From NCBI GenBank assembly GCA_030762175.1, contig CM060833.1:70012001-70076000 (forward strand): DNA of 64,000 nucleotides, read 5' to 3'. Below, in pieces: positions 47,507-58,680 of the stretch; the stretch's first letter is position 1; the number at the start of each line of letters is the position of its first letter. The notes under the pieces were generated by a model. The model was not told the origin of the DNA. It made no database searches and saw only the letters and a list, made by a program, of their open reading frames with translations. Both the position numbers and the translations under genes were made by a program. This DNA comes from Metallyticus violacea. Its lineage: Eukaryota; Arthropoda; Insecta; Mantodea; Metallyticidae.

Positions 47507-48670
47507 TCAGGCTGACCAAGAAAACGCAGGGTTTAAGATAAATGCTTTTTAATTTTTCAAGTTAGTACTCTAGTAAATCAATACATTTAGTCCAGCGATT
47601 TTCTAACTTTTTAATGCGCTTCGGAATATGAGATATGTCCACCTATAAAAATAAGTGTCTGTCTCATCTTCATTTGATGTGAATCTTCGTCCACCCAGCC
47701 ATTTCATTAGGTTTGGGAACAAAAAGTAATCGCGGGAGACAAATCTGGTGAATATGGTGGTGAATGTGGAAGCAAAGGTCATTCAGTTTTACAGCAACAA
47801 TCCCAGACGTGTGGAGGTGCATTATCCTGATGAAAGACAACGTTCTTTTTCGCAAGGTGTGGACGTTTAACTGGTCCAGTAGTAAAGCATGGTACTGTCC
47901 GATGATGGTTCTGCCCTTCTGGTGATAGTTTACGAGCACCACAACATGAAAATTCCAAATAACCTTAGCCATGACTTTACTTGCAGATGGACCGTTTTTT
48001 CTTTCTTTAGTGTATTTTCACTTGTTGCCACCCACAGTTTGGACTGCTGTTTCATCTCTGGTGCGTAACAGCGAATCCATGCTTCATCTACTGTTATGAA
48101 ACGTCGGAGAAACTCACTTGAATTGCGTTTAAACAAGTCTTACGAAATGTTCATTCCAATACGATTTCGGTCCATTGTTAACAAAAAGGGCACCCATCAA
48201 GCGAAAAACTTTCCCAAAACTTCGTGTAAAATATAGGCACATGGCCAAGCAAGGTTTTTGGAACGTCAGCCAACTCGTATATCTTCAATCGGCGATCATT
48301 GAGTACGACGTTGTTAATTTTTGTCACAATCTCGTCTGTTGTAGCAGTTTTGGGACGTCCTGAGCTCTCATTATCTTGAATGGATGTACGACCACGCACA
48401 AATTTAGCAGCCCACTTTTTAACCGTCGAAAACGAAGCGGAAGAATCCTTTAATGTGGGAATCTAACATGTTTGTATTTTTGTTGTGGTTGAACCCTTCA
48501 AAACAAGTACTTTATCCTAGCTCAAATTTCAGTTTTATCCATTTTCTAGAAAGTGTTAACATTAGTTTACTTACACGATCGTCACAAACAAGTGACCACA
48601 CTTACGCCTGAAACTTGCACGCTATCTAAAGGATGATACTTGGAAACTATCACAGCAAGTTGGCCATCTT
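47507..48670 (-). mobile_element. Mariner element (mellifera/irritans-like), degraded
   Basis: The limits are inferred. The left edge near 47507 reads AGGCTGACCAAGAAAACG and the right edge in reverse complement near 48668 reads AGATGGCCAACTTGC; they share only the TGNCCAA core expected of mariner termini. The length of about 1.16 kb and the single broken transposase agree with a decayed mariner. Confidence 0.6.
47550..48542 (-). pseudogene. Mariner transposase pseudogene, catalytic residues retained in shifted frames
   Basis: The start codon at 48540-48542 opens MDKTEI, then a TGA where the family has Arg (a CGA to TGA change would explain it), then KYLF. HTH and linker blocks are STVKKWAAKFVRGRTSIQDN and SGRPKTATTDEIVTKI. 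The frame at 47930-48136 gives MFKRNSSEFLRRFITVDEAW with the first catalytic Asp intact. Further on are VVFHQDNAPPH (second Asp intact) and YSPDLSP, then after a one-base shift RDYFLFPNLMKWLGG (third Asp intact). The end is RIKKLENRWTKCIDL. Although it keeps all three Asp codons, at least three frameshifts and several stops kill it. Confidence 0.9.
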
Positions 48671-51362
48671 CACGATATCTCTAGTCAGTCAGAGAGCATT
48701 TAGAACACCTCTAGTATGCACACTCGAAACAACCTAAACATAATTTCAGTGCTTTAATAAGCAATTCGAACTGACTCAGTGCAGTGCAGTGCGAAACAGA
48801 TGAATAAGGAAGTGTGGCCTTTCAGTAACTATTACTTAAATGCTGAACTGCAAGTGCCTGCAACAGTTATTCAATTTGTCGCATTGTACACATTATAAGC
48901 TTTCTTTGAAATGTAAACTCATAGTTGCTATTTCTTTATAGCTCAAGGAGTTTTCATTTCTTCGCATTGATTGTCAAACATCTAATAATTAAAAACGGTT
49001 TATATTTACATCGCTAGTATATATGTTTTCTAAAAAGACAGTTTTTGACATTAAAATACTGTAGGAATTCCCAGTATGTATTTTATAATTTAGAAAAAAA
49101 ATATTGTTTTATTAGTGCAAAAGTTGGAATTTTAAAACATCCACGTTCAATGTTTTTACCGGCGTATTTATTAAATTAGAAATCTTTTAGCATTGAATTT
49201 AGAAATTCCATTGTCAGAAGGAAGATAAAAATTAATTTTGAATTAGTTTTCAGAGTTTTGGAGAAAGGCAGTTTCCTGTAGGATACTCAATAGTATGTAG
49301 ACTATCGCATTCACATTATCTTTCCTACAGGGTTTTGAAAAAATAAACATCCATCACATGTTGTTCTTTTCAAATTATGGCTTTTTGTTGTTAAACGAAA
49401 TGGCATTTAAAATAAGAAGAACGTTAATTGTGATTGTGAAAAATACTTTTTAAGATGGCTTTTAGAACTAGAAAGAAGGCGGGAATAAATGTGGTAATGA
49501 GCAAGAATAGGTCACTATTGTGCTAGGTAAGCTCTTTCATTAAATATTAATTGGATGAACATTTTTCGCATATGTACTCAAACGAAATTCCCTGTATTTA
49601 ACATTTCTTCAATGATCGAAGAGCAAGCAAGTGATATTGATATTAACACACTTATTCATTAGCATCATGTTAATTTGCTTTGCAGTAATTAACTTTACAA
49701 AAACTACTAAGAATGTATTAAGTTTGCAGTCAGTGAATTGCACGGTTTCTAGTTTTCTAGGGAATGTGTTTATTCCTGTGTGAATACAAGTATAATGGGA
49801 CTAATTATTTTTATGATGAATGACAGGTAGATGCAAATCTCTGAAGGAGTAAACTAAATACATGATGTGACACCACAGTAAATGATGCTCTGTCCGGGCC
49901 ATTTACAGTGGAAGGAAACTATAGCCATTGGAGCGTGCAAAAACAAAGCGGGTAGCTACTGGAACAACGCGCTGATATCTCACTATTCATCAAATTAAAC
50001 TTGCTTCTAAGCCCAACCCTTGAATGAATGCTGCAAGTTCCACTAAAAGCTGCTTTTTCCCCTCTAGAACAGCCTTCATGAGAAATGCAACTCTAAGAAA
50101 AAGTGTATTATATACGAGTCTGATTTCTGTTGAACGTACAGGTCTTTAATCATCAGCATTAGTGCTGAAAAACTATTTCTTCATAATTCTGATGGAAAAG
50201 CGCAAAGATAATTTTAGGAACTCAGCGTCTTAGACATTTTTATGTTAAAACTACAGAATAACAAGAATTTCAATGCTGTGAACTTGGAGTTTTGACTTTA
50301 GGAAACACAGATAATTTTTGAACGAAAAATACCCTCTATTTCAACTTTAGCATATTAATGAAAAAATAAAAACTTTTGCTTCATGTCTGTGCCAGTTTTT
50401 TTTATCAATGTGTACAACATTGGGCGAACTAAGTATTAAAAATGTAACGTGAGATCATAGACGGACCTTTAAATCAACTCCAGTCACGCCATTCATAATT
50501 TTACATTTTGTGCTGTAGTTAAATTTGTTTAATTCTAATAGTGTGACAAGCTTGCTAGCAGTGTGTTATACCAGTTACATATTGGAAGTAGCTGTTCAAT
50601 ATCTATTTCTGATATTAAAATGATAGCAAGATCATTTTATTTCCCTTTGGTGAAATATATTCAAATATGATAAAAGAAAAGCGCAATATTGTAAGATAAA
50701 GTTGAATTTTAAATATGATCATCATGGAAAAGTGCTGCTGAAAGGAAAATTGAAAACAGCATATTATGACTCCAATTGTCACTAAGTTAATTCAAGTTGG
50801 TCGCTCGTTTTCTCAAAAGTGTATTTTTCAAAAACCTTTAACACTATAACTTTTACAATTTTAAGGATAATTACATGTAAATTTACAAATTCTTATTTTA
50901 ATCTGAATCTTGTCTTTATTTTACGTTAAGTATAAAAATAAGTGTAAATGTTATAATGGAAAAAAAATGGATTTGAAATAAACATTTCATAAAATAATTT
51001 TTCTCTTTATTTGTACTGTAAACAATTTAACTATTATGGTTCACTTTGCAGATTTAGATATTACTGCCACAATAGAAATATTTTTTAATCTTGAAAACAA
51101 TGTTGTAAATGTCTTTATTCAGGGTTAATAATTTAAGTTGTTCATAATATATGGAACTATTTTTATTACATTATAAAGAACAGAGTCTAAATATTAAGGA
51201 AAAAATTTTAATGTTAATACTTCATATAGAAATGGAGAAGGAGAGTGTGAAAAACATACAAAAGTTTAAGTGTCAAACGTACATTCACCCCCTTAAAGTT
51301 TTGTGAATGGGTTATATGGAAAATGATAAGGAAAAAAGATACCACCAAGGTGTGCAAAGATG
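48671..51362. other. AT-rich stretch between two mariners, nothing recognised
   Basis: No supported frame or repeat. The segment 49860-50090 is less AT-rich. CAGTGCAGTGCAGTGC near 48779 is a short tandem. Confidence 0.5.
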
Positions 51363-52490
51363 GTTTGCTAAGTAACTGATTTGATGTAAGAATGACATTT
51401 TCAGTCTTGCAATGTATTTTGCCCTCGAAATTCAGTGCACTTGCTCCAACGTTTCTCCAAGTTCGTTTTACTCGTGGAAAAGGGTTTCTTTAAGACCTTC
51501 AAAAAATACACATTTTCCTCCTGTATGGCTTCTTAATTTCTTAAATTTTCGTTCAGCTGGGAACCTTTTGAGTTTTAAGAACAGATGGTAATCCAAGGGA
51601 ACGAAATTAGGTGAATAAGGTGGATGGGGAAGCATTTCAAATCATAATTCGGTCAATTTGTCCTGAGCGACGCGGCTTGAATGCGCCGACACATTGTTGT
51701 GATGAAACAATGTCTTATTTTTGGGCATTCTCGGACTATTTTCTGCGATCGTTGTCTTCACTCTCTCCAAAAATGATGTGTAGCATTTTCCAGTAATGTT
51801 TTTTCTCATCTCCAAGTAATCAATCAAGATAATTTCTTTTTGTTCCCAATAAACTGAAGCCATTTCCTTTCCGGCGGATAAAATACATTTCGCCTTTTTC
51901 GGAGCTGGTTTGCCTGGTGCGGTCCACTTCTTAGACTGCTGTTTCGTTCCCGGTATATAACAATGAACCAGGGCTTCGTCCATGGTTACAAAATGCCGTA
52001 AAAATCAGTTGGATTCTTCTTAAACATTTTCAAATAGTCGACTGTTGTTCCCATGGGATTTTGTTTTTGCTCCGGAGTGAGCAGATGTGGCACCCATATT
52101 GCGCAAAGTTTTTCATTTGTAGTTTATCAAAATATAATGAACCCATTCAGTTGAGATACCCGTGGCCTCTGCTAACTCGCGCACACTCACTAGTCTGTCA
52201 GTCAAAACAACGTAGCCTTTATCGACGATTCTTGGCTTCATAGCTGATTTTGGAACTCCAGGACATGGTGCGTCTTCGATGTTTTACTGCCAGCTTGAAC
52301 TCATTTACACAATGTTGAAAGGTTTCATAGGCAGGGCATGTGTCACTCATTGTAGACAAAACCCTCTCATTAAGTTCCATTGTAATTTACCTTCCAGAAA
52401 AAAAACGGCACTTGTAACGCTTTTATCAATTTCCAAACAATGAATTAACTTCAGAATGACTTGTAAATTAGTTATCAAATTGTCCTCTTA
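51363..52490 (-). mobile_element. Mariner element, degraded
   Basis: The coding core is certain and the ends are inferred. The left edge near 51363 (TTTGCTAAGTAACTGATTTG) and the reverse complement of the right edge near 52480 (TTTGATAACTAATTTAC) share a TAACTNATTT core. This is the third mariner within 9 kb, and its sequence differs from both others. Confidence 0.6.
51388..52380 (-). pseudogene. Mariner transposase pseudogene, second catalytic Asp changed to Asn
   Basis: The ATG near 52380 opens MELNERVL, then NEFKLAVKHRRR. Another frame gives RIVDKGYVVLTDRLVSVREL and AEATGISTEWVHYIL, the second half of the DNA-binding region. The best frame, 51642-51983, begins MDEALVHCY (first Asp at 51978-51980) and continues GTKQQSKKWTAPGKPAPKKA, with FHHNNVSAHSS where the family has HHDNAPAHTS. 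The codon at 51696-51698 is AAC, so the second Asp is Asn. The third motif is YSPN.VPLDYHLF with its Asp present. The usual C-terminal GIEKLE.RW.KCIEL.G.Y block is recognisable but broken. Confidence 0.9.
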
Positions 52491-53225
52491 TTGTGCATAT
52501 TGAAGATGCCTTGTTTAGAAGACTAATTAGCTATATAGTCCACGTTTTCTGCTGTTACTGAAGATCCTTATCCATCAGAATGAGTAAAAATCATGAATAT
52601 GTATGAAATGCCGGAAAAATTCGTTAAATTACTATATATATATATACGGAAACGAGCTCTATGCAATGATGAAACATTTTTATTTGTAAAAGTGCAAGGC
52701 CTCACAAATAAAAGCGCATTTCAGTAGAATTCTGCACTACATTGTAGACTATTTCTAGATAACTGAGATTAAACGTAGTTGTACATGCACCGGAGATGTA
52801 GTGTAATATGAGTCAATTGAGGTTGAGCATCTAACATTCTGAAATTATATATGAAAAAGTTACACGCTCACGAAAAGGAAATTTGAGTGTAAAATGATTA
52901 ATGAAGTCACTTTCTAGTTTTGTATTACCAAATTTTAACTGCATTGTATTATTTTGACTGTAGCAAAATATGGATATTTATTATTTGTTGTTGCTTCCAA
53001 TATTTTCTCAAGAGCCAGGGATTTTTATAAAAGTAACGATCATTCATCGATGGTTATCAGCATTAATCTATTGTATTATTTACAAATTTGTTCCTCTTTC
53101 CCTAGTTAACATGTATTAAAAAGCTAATTGCTTTAAATGGTATCATCTTAAAAGTGCGATCACCTTAAAGCAAGTATCATTTCCTAAAAACTAAGGGTGA
53201 ACATAAACAAGGTTTATTTCACATC
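52491..53225. other. AT-rich stretch, nothing recognised
   Basis: Includes a short TA array at 52633-52646. No frame or repeat supported. Confidence 0.5.
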
Positions 53226-53239
53226 ATCTACATAAAGGA

Positions 53240-53453
53240 TTTTTTTTGATTGATTTATTTATGGACGCTCTTTCAGGCTTGAGGTTCTTTTTCGTGCCGT
53301 AAATATACGACACGGGACCCACGGCTTTACTTCCCTTCCGAAGGAAGCCATACTTAGGATTTTTACGCCCGAAAAAATCCATCGGTCCTGGCCGGGTTCG
53401 AACCCGCGATCTTGGGTATAGGAGGCAACTATGGTAACCACTACACCACCAGG
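53240..53453 (-). repeat. SINE family A, internally deleted, perfect 14 bp target-site duplication
   Basis: ATCTACATAAAGGA at 53226-53239 is repeated at 53454-53467. The minus-strand copy starts at CCTGGTGG, so the first ~6 bases of the head are missing. It also lacks about 70 bp near the 3' end: GACGCTCTTT joins straight to CAGGCTTGAGG. In full copies the lost part is bounded by CTCTTT direct repeats. A and B boxes are intact. The perfect duplication shows that the deleted form itself, or a deletion soon after insertion, is recent. Confidence 0.93.
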
Positions 53454-53467
53454 ATCTACATAAAGGA

Positions 53468-55082
53468 GTGATGAGTAATGTCCTAAGCAAATACTAGAGG
53501 AGTATTTAAAATGATGAGCGAAAATTTACAGAAGTTTCATAAATAACAATACCTAATAACGGCTCTTTATGTGAACTAGTTCTAATCATTCCTGAAGGTT
53601 AAATTTTCTTAAAAATGCTTATAATGTATTGTTTTTAACTTTTTTTAAGGAAGGGCGTTTTATTGAAAGAATAGCGTTAAGGTATTTACTTGAATATGTC
53701 ATATTTTAAGCATTTATCAGTAGCAATATTGTGGCCTATGTATTGTTTAGTCTGTTATAGTGCGTTCGTTAATTATTGGGGGAAAAGTCCTTTAATAATA
53801 ATATCCATTAATAGCAGTTGGTTGTCAGTAATGCAACAATTTCTAGAAGCAATTCTGGTGCTTTAGTATTCGTTTTAAAGCTACCAGGGAACTATTTCAA
53901 ACTAGTATTTCAAGCGCGCTATTCTCCGTGCAAGGTAGAAAAAAGGAAACTGTGTTTGCAGCACCGAATCTGGTAATTATTTGTTTGTTTTGTGATGGTT
54001 ATTGTTTACTTTTATTATGCTCATTCGTTAGGATGGACAAGTAATGAATAGCGTACCCAAATGACCCTTTAAATATACAGTTGGGATCTTCAGTGTCGCT
54101 GTTCACATTAAAATTAATGGAAAATGTAGATTTTTAAAACGAGTTCCATATGTAAACGTATTTATTGCGACCAATGTATTAAATACATGTTGCTTAACAG
54201 GAAAATCAGGAAGAGGTACATATAAATTAACGCCAGAAAATGTCAAATTATTGTCACCACTCATTACTTTCAATAATTTTTGTTGTGTTGTAGTAAGACT
54301 CAGAACGCGAAATTAGTAATCAATATTCAATTATCTCTTTAATGTAGCTACAATAAAGAAATAGTTACATTGATGATTTTTGAAAAAAAATGGTTTTGTA
54401 TTAAAACGCTAGCAAATCTGCAGAAAAGTGGCCTGGCGAAAGCTAACCAGCGTCTTACAACGAAGGGGGAAAGAATGCCGGCCTTAAAAGTGTAAACAAG
54501 TACCACGTTAAAAATTTAACTCATCGTCGACCTTCACAGAGAACGAGTGGTTAGTAAACATTTCTTGTGGTTCTCGAAACCAGATAGCTGCCTCACTAAG
54601 TCAACACTGTACGAGGCGTAACATAGACAGTTACCAGTATGCCTTACTTGTCGAACAAAACGAAAGGATGTATTATAGCAGTTGCATTCCCGACATTACC
54701 ATTACAGTCGTTAAATCAGAAGATTATGTCTGACAAGAATGACAGGAGAGTCTGAAGAAGCCATCCATGTACGACAAATGTGATAAGGCTGAAGAATGAG
54801 ACCTCTAAATTTGGGAGTTTCTTGTGACATCGCTTTCAAAGAGACTAAACCAGTTAGATCATGATGATCTATGGCCTCGCATGCATTTAAAATGTACCTA
54901 TATGTTATACTTTCCTTATAAATTTTAAATTAATCATAATTCCAAATACGCATAGGATATTTTGCTTTTCTTATTAGAAGTTAGAAGGAATCTCATAACG
55001 TTCCTGCATTTATATCAGTTCTAGTTTCCCACCACACATAACGTGATTTTCCATAAAAAATTTAAAAAAATATTTTCTATTT
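53468..55082. other. No gene recognised
   Basis: AT-rich, with a slightly GC-richer segment at 54420-54880 that has no convincing frame and no similarity to other parts of the window. Confidence 0.5.
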
Positions 55083-55484
55083 GTTTCTATTCCAAAGGAC
55101 ATAGGCAGCAGCTAGTCCGTCCTTTGGCCGTGGGAATGCAGTAATGCATACGTGATAAATGACAGTTTACAGAACATTTAAGTCGTTTCTTTAATAATGT
55201 TTAACGCCCGTTTTTACTACTGTGACATCGCAGGCGGTGGCACTGATGATAAATGACATGAAATTAAAACTGGGAAAGAATTTTTTATAGAAAGCGTTTC
55301 AGGATATCTCCCTGGCATTTATCATTGATGCAGAGGGAATAAATCCTGGTAAAAAAAACCCTCTGTCTGTAAGGACGGTCCTGTAAGGATTCGAGTAGTA
55401 TGCACAGTATATGAAACTGTCCAAATTTATCTTTGATGACCAAAGAAGATGTGTTCATACTTTACTCTGTGTCATATATTTAAC
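55083..55484. repeat. Copy 2 of the ~390 bp repeat carrying a truncated SINE B
   Basis: Partner of 37009-37392, in the same orientation. It differs by scattered substitutions and by an extra ~14 bp (ATTTTTTATAGAAA) inside the SINE after ACTGGGAAAG. The enclosed SINE B (about 55199-55393) has the same truncation in its B box, and the flanking sequence on both sides is shared with copy 1. Confidence 0.85.
55199..55393 (-). repeat. SINE family B, 5'-truncated, nested in the 390 bp repeat
   Basis: The minus strand runs from GAATCCTTACAGGACCGTCC to ACGGGCGTTAAACATTA. The head before the B box is absent, as at 37126. Confidence 0.85.
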
Positions 55485-56016
55485 GATGAACGATGACGCG
55501 CCCTATCAAATGAGATGCAAAGTTTATTCGTTATTGTTTTCTAAGTTATTGCGTGCCTCACTGTCAGCCAAGAAGCCAAGAAATGCCAAGAAAGTTGCGT
55601 TGTTTTATTTTAGCTAAAGGGATTAATTTTTCCCTAGGTAATCTTTTTCAGATCGCACAATTATTTGTAACACGTATAATGGCAGTCTGAATAATACTGT
55701 TTCTCTTTAAAATACACATTCACTTGCAGTGTTCTCTGCGTACGAATATAAGTTCAGAATAACGCGGTTCAATTGCGAACAATTGTACCAATCTGTGCCG
55801 TGGTTCATACGAGATTAGGCTAGCTGTTTGTCTTAGGAATTCAGACTTGTTCTATGGTCTCGCATCTCGAAATCTTTACTTATAGTTAATCGAAGTTACT
55901 GGCTATAATACCTCTCGCAGCTTCACGTCTGGGAGTTACTGATTATAATACCCTAAAGATGTGCCCAAAATTGCCTCTTTATACACTTTCCAACAGTTAG
56001 GAGCTGAGATACTTTT
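55485..56016. other. No gene recognised
   Basis: Moderately GC-rich around 55720-55940, with two imperfect copies of TACTG(G/A)(C/T)TATAATACC near 55896 and 55936. No frame of note. Confidence 0.5.
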
Positions 56017-56196
56017 AAATTTAACTGATGGAAATTCTCCAACACTTAATTGAACCTAGCCTTCTTATTGGCTGCTAAACTTAACTGATCGAAGTTTCTC
56101 GCACATTTTTTTATCCAGTCTTCTGACTGGCTAGTAAACTTTAACTGATCGAAGTTTCTGGAACTTTCGTTTGATCTAGCCATCTGAATGGCTATT
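56017..56196 (+). repeat. 60 bp minisatellite, three copies
   Basis: Units start at 56017, 56077 and 56136, each with TTAACTGAT(G/C)GAA near the front and a short palindrome AGCC..CT...TGGCT at the rear. Similarity between units 2 and 3 is higher than to unit 1. Unit 3 contains the heat-shock-element-like sequence described next. Confidence 0.85.
56150..56169. promoter_or_regulatory. Perfect four-unit heat shock element motif
   Basis: CGAAGTTTCTGGAACTTTCG is four contiguous, alternating nGAAn and nTTCn pentamers, the exact binding pattern of heat shock factor. Unit 2 of the minisatellite keeps only two such pentamers. A further TTCTGGAA pair lies at 56226-56233. The match is direct; function is inferred and no gene was recognised nearby. 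Confidence 0.4.
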
Positions 56197-56822
56197 AATC
56201 ATTTTTCCTTAGGCTTCTCCGATTCGTTCTGGAACCTATCTTTTCGTAACATATTTACAAATACGTGGGCTTGAAATTCTTGAACTGTTCAGGTTTTTTC
56301 CTCCCATGCGAGAACAGTTTTCACAACAATGATTTTTAGCTGACTCTTTAACAAGCAAGACAATACATAATGCGTCTGTCCCTATGCAAAAAGAAAACTT
56401 TGACTTGTACTTGCTCTTTGTAAGAAGCTCCTGGCCTAACGGTATTAGGCACTTAGCCACTTTACACAGTTTTCTCTCTATCTTAACATATACATGAATA
56501 TATACTGTTATGTTTTCATATTATTTATTATTGAACAGACATCTGTGCTAGTTTATCCTTGGAAAGAGTTATCAAATTATTACATACAATAAAAGATATG
56601 TGATTGTTAATATTAATTAAAGAATTATAACTCAATAACTATAATTATCAACACTAAGAGGGTTGAAGTAACTGTACCGCTCCACTATCATATAAATCAA
56701 GGCAAAAAACCAAAACAGCCTGGTAAGAATCGCAAAACAAAATTAAAAAATGTAAATGTTGCTCGTATAATTGCATATACCTGTATATACACAGTTACGT
56801 GAGAACTTGATTATTCCTGCTC
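56197..56822. other. No gene recognised
   Basis: AT-rich after about 56460. A 74-codon minus frame at 56236-56460 has cysteines and lysines but no domain I can name. Confidence 0.5.
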
Positions 56823-56834
56823 TCCCTGAAATGT

Positions 56835-57146
56835 CGGTCCAGGTGGTGTAGTGGTTACCATACTTGCCTCCTAAACCCAAGATCGCGGGTTCGAACCCGG
56901 ACAGGACCGATGGATTTTTCTGGGCTTAAAAATCCTAAGTATGGCTTCCTTCTATGCCTTCTTTGACTATGGGAAGTAAAGCCGTGGGTCCCGTGTCGTA
57001 CATTTACGGCAAGAAAAAGAACCTCAAGCACGAAGGAGAGGCCTCTGAGCAAAATTTGTCGGCCGTTTCATGCCCTGAGTTGAATAGGACGCTGATGACC
57101 TGAGCTGTTAAAGAGCGTCCATAAATAAATCAATCAAAAAAAAATT
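56835..57146 (+). repeat. SINE family A, full length with insertion, 12 bp target-site duplication
   Basis: TCCCTGAAATGT at 56823-56834 is repeated at 57147-57158. A box TGGTGTAGTGG is at 56844-56854 and B box GGTTCGAACCC at 56888-56898. The body has about 14 extra bases, CTATGCCTTCTTTGACTATG, in place of the CGGAA of the CTTCCTTCGGAAGGGAAG hairpin. The tail is AATAAATCAATCA plus nine A. Confidence 0.93.
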
Positions 57147-57158
57147 TCCCTGAAATGT

Positions 57159-58427
57159 TTCTGAGTTTTAGTTTGATCAATAGTTTTATATCCCCCCCTT
57201 CCACTTGCAGCCGCAACAGACTACAGCTACTCGACCTTGGAAGATTGTACAGAGCAGCATTTATTTATATCTGATATTCTTTTTTCCATTCTGACCAGGT
57301 GCGCAATGGAAATATAAAGAAGAAGGCTCTTTTTAAACAGAGTAAACTAAGTTTAGTTTATGATTGGCAATTAAATTATAAGATAAGTGCTGTAGTATCA
57401 TGAATGGAAATATCAATTGAAAGATTGGCTGGAATTATAGCTTACAACAAGCGTAGGTATCAGTTAATTGGGGTTTACCGTTATCTGGACAGCCTAAAAA
57501 GACTTAAAATGTGCAGATTTCTTTATCAGAATGATAAGAAAATGAGATAATTTAAACTGCACTTAGACACATACAGATTAAATGGAAGCTACACAGAATT
57601 TAATATCTTAAGTCGACAGTAAAACCGTGATTCTTAAAACTGAATAAGCAACCATTATTAAAGACTGTAATTGAGAAGATCTTGTGGTCAGAAGTTGTTT
57701 ACGCGAATTATCACGGATTGTAAAGGTGTGCTATATTACGGTTACATTAAAATTCCAGCAGTTTAGTACCAGAAGAAGAGTTTATGTCCGCTGATTTAAA
57801 GGGAATAGAATGATATCAAAGTGTGCTCAATCAAATTTAAAGTATGGTGGCTTTAAAGAGAATTAATGGGATATTAAAAAATTGAAGGAAATGCGACCGA
57901 GCAAAATATCACAGCTCTTTCAGTATCGTGAGAATCCTTCTGGATTACGTTTAATTCTTCATTTGGCGAAACATCGATCTCAACTTTGCATGAAGTATGT
58001 TGTGTGCGAAGGAAGACACTAATCCTATTGTCTTTCTGTGGCATATACTCAACAAAAATATTGGAAAAAAATCTATCATATACACTGAATACTTGTGAGA
58101 ATTTCTTCAGTGTGTAGCAAAAATGTATGAAATGAATATTTCTTGTGAACAGAATAACAAGAGATTTTAGGCAGGTATTAAGGTTAAAAGAGGATATTTT
58201 GAAGATAATAAGAGCTAGTAATTGTTTTATTTCTGCATTCCAAATGAAAACATTACGTATTAAAAATGTTGTTTTATGTTCCTCTTAGATCTATACGAGT
58301 TATTAAATTTGCATTAAAATTCGATAAAAGACTACCGTGCCCTCACTTTTCTAGTCAATCGTAGTTTATATCGCACACTAGTGCAAACCATTGATCTTCT
58401 GGTTATGAGATTCCCGGTAATTTGATT
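57159..58427. other. AT-rich stretch, nothing recognised
   Basis: No frame or repeat supported, apart from ordinary AT-rich low complexity. Confidence 0.5.
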
Positions 58428-58557
58428 TGTTTTATTTATGGTGCTCTTAACATCTCAGGTCATCAGCGTCCCATTTAATTCAGGGCGTGAAACGGCCAGT
58501 AAGTTTTGCTAAGAGGCCTCTTCTTTCAGGCTTCAGGTTTTTTTCGTGCCGTAAATC
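58428..58557 (-). repeat. SINE family A, 5'-truncated
   Basis: The minus strand holds only the 3' part of the family: ACGGCACGAAAAAAACC, GAGGCCTCTTAGCAAAA, GGCCGTTTCACGCCCTGAAT, and ATGACCTGAGATGTTAAGAG with the tail. The tRNA-like head and about half the body are absent, as after incomplete reverse transcription. No clear target-site duplication. Confidence 0.85.
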
Positions 58558-58642
58558 TAGAGATGCGCCGACGCATGCAAGTGAGTTTTCCTCTTGTTTA
58601 TCATGCCAACTGTTTCCTACAAGAAGTGCATGTTAGACTTTC

Positions 58643-58645
<3 letters not shown>

Positions 58646-58672
<27 letters not shown>
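58646..58672. repeat. (TG)n microsatellite
   Basis: About 13 TG units directly upstream of the transposase relic. Confidence 0.95.
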
Positions 58673-58673
<1 letters not shown>

Positions 58674-58680
58674 TTGAGAG

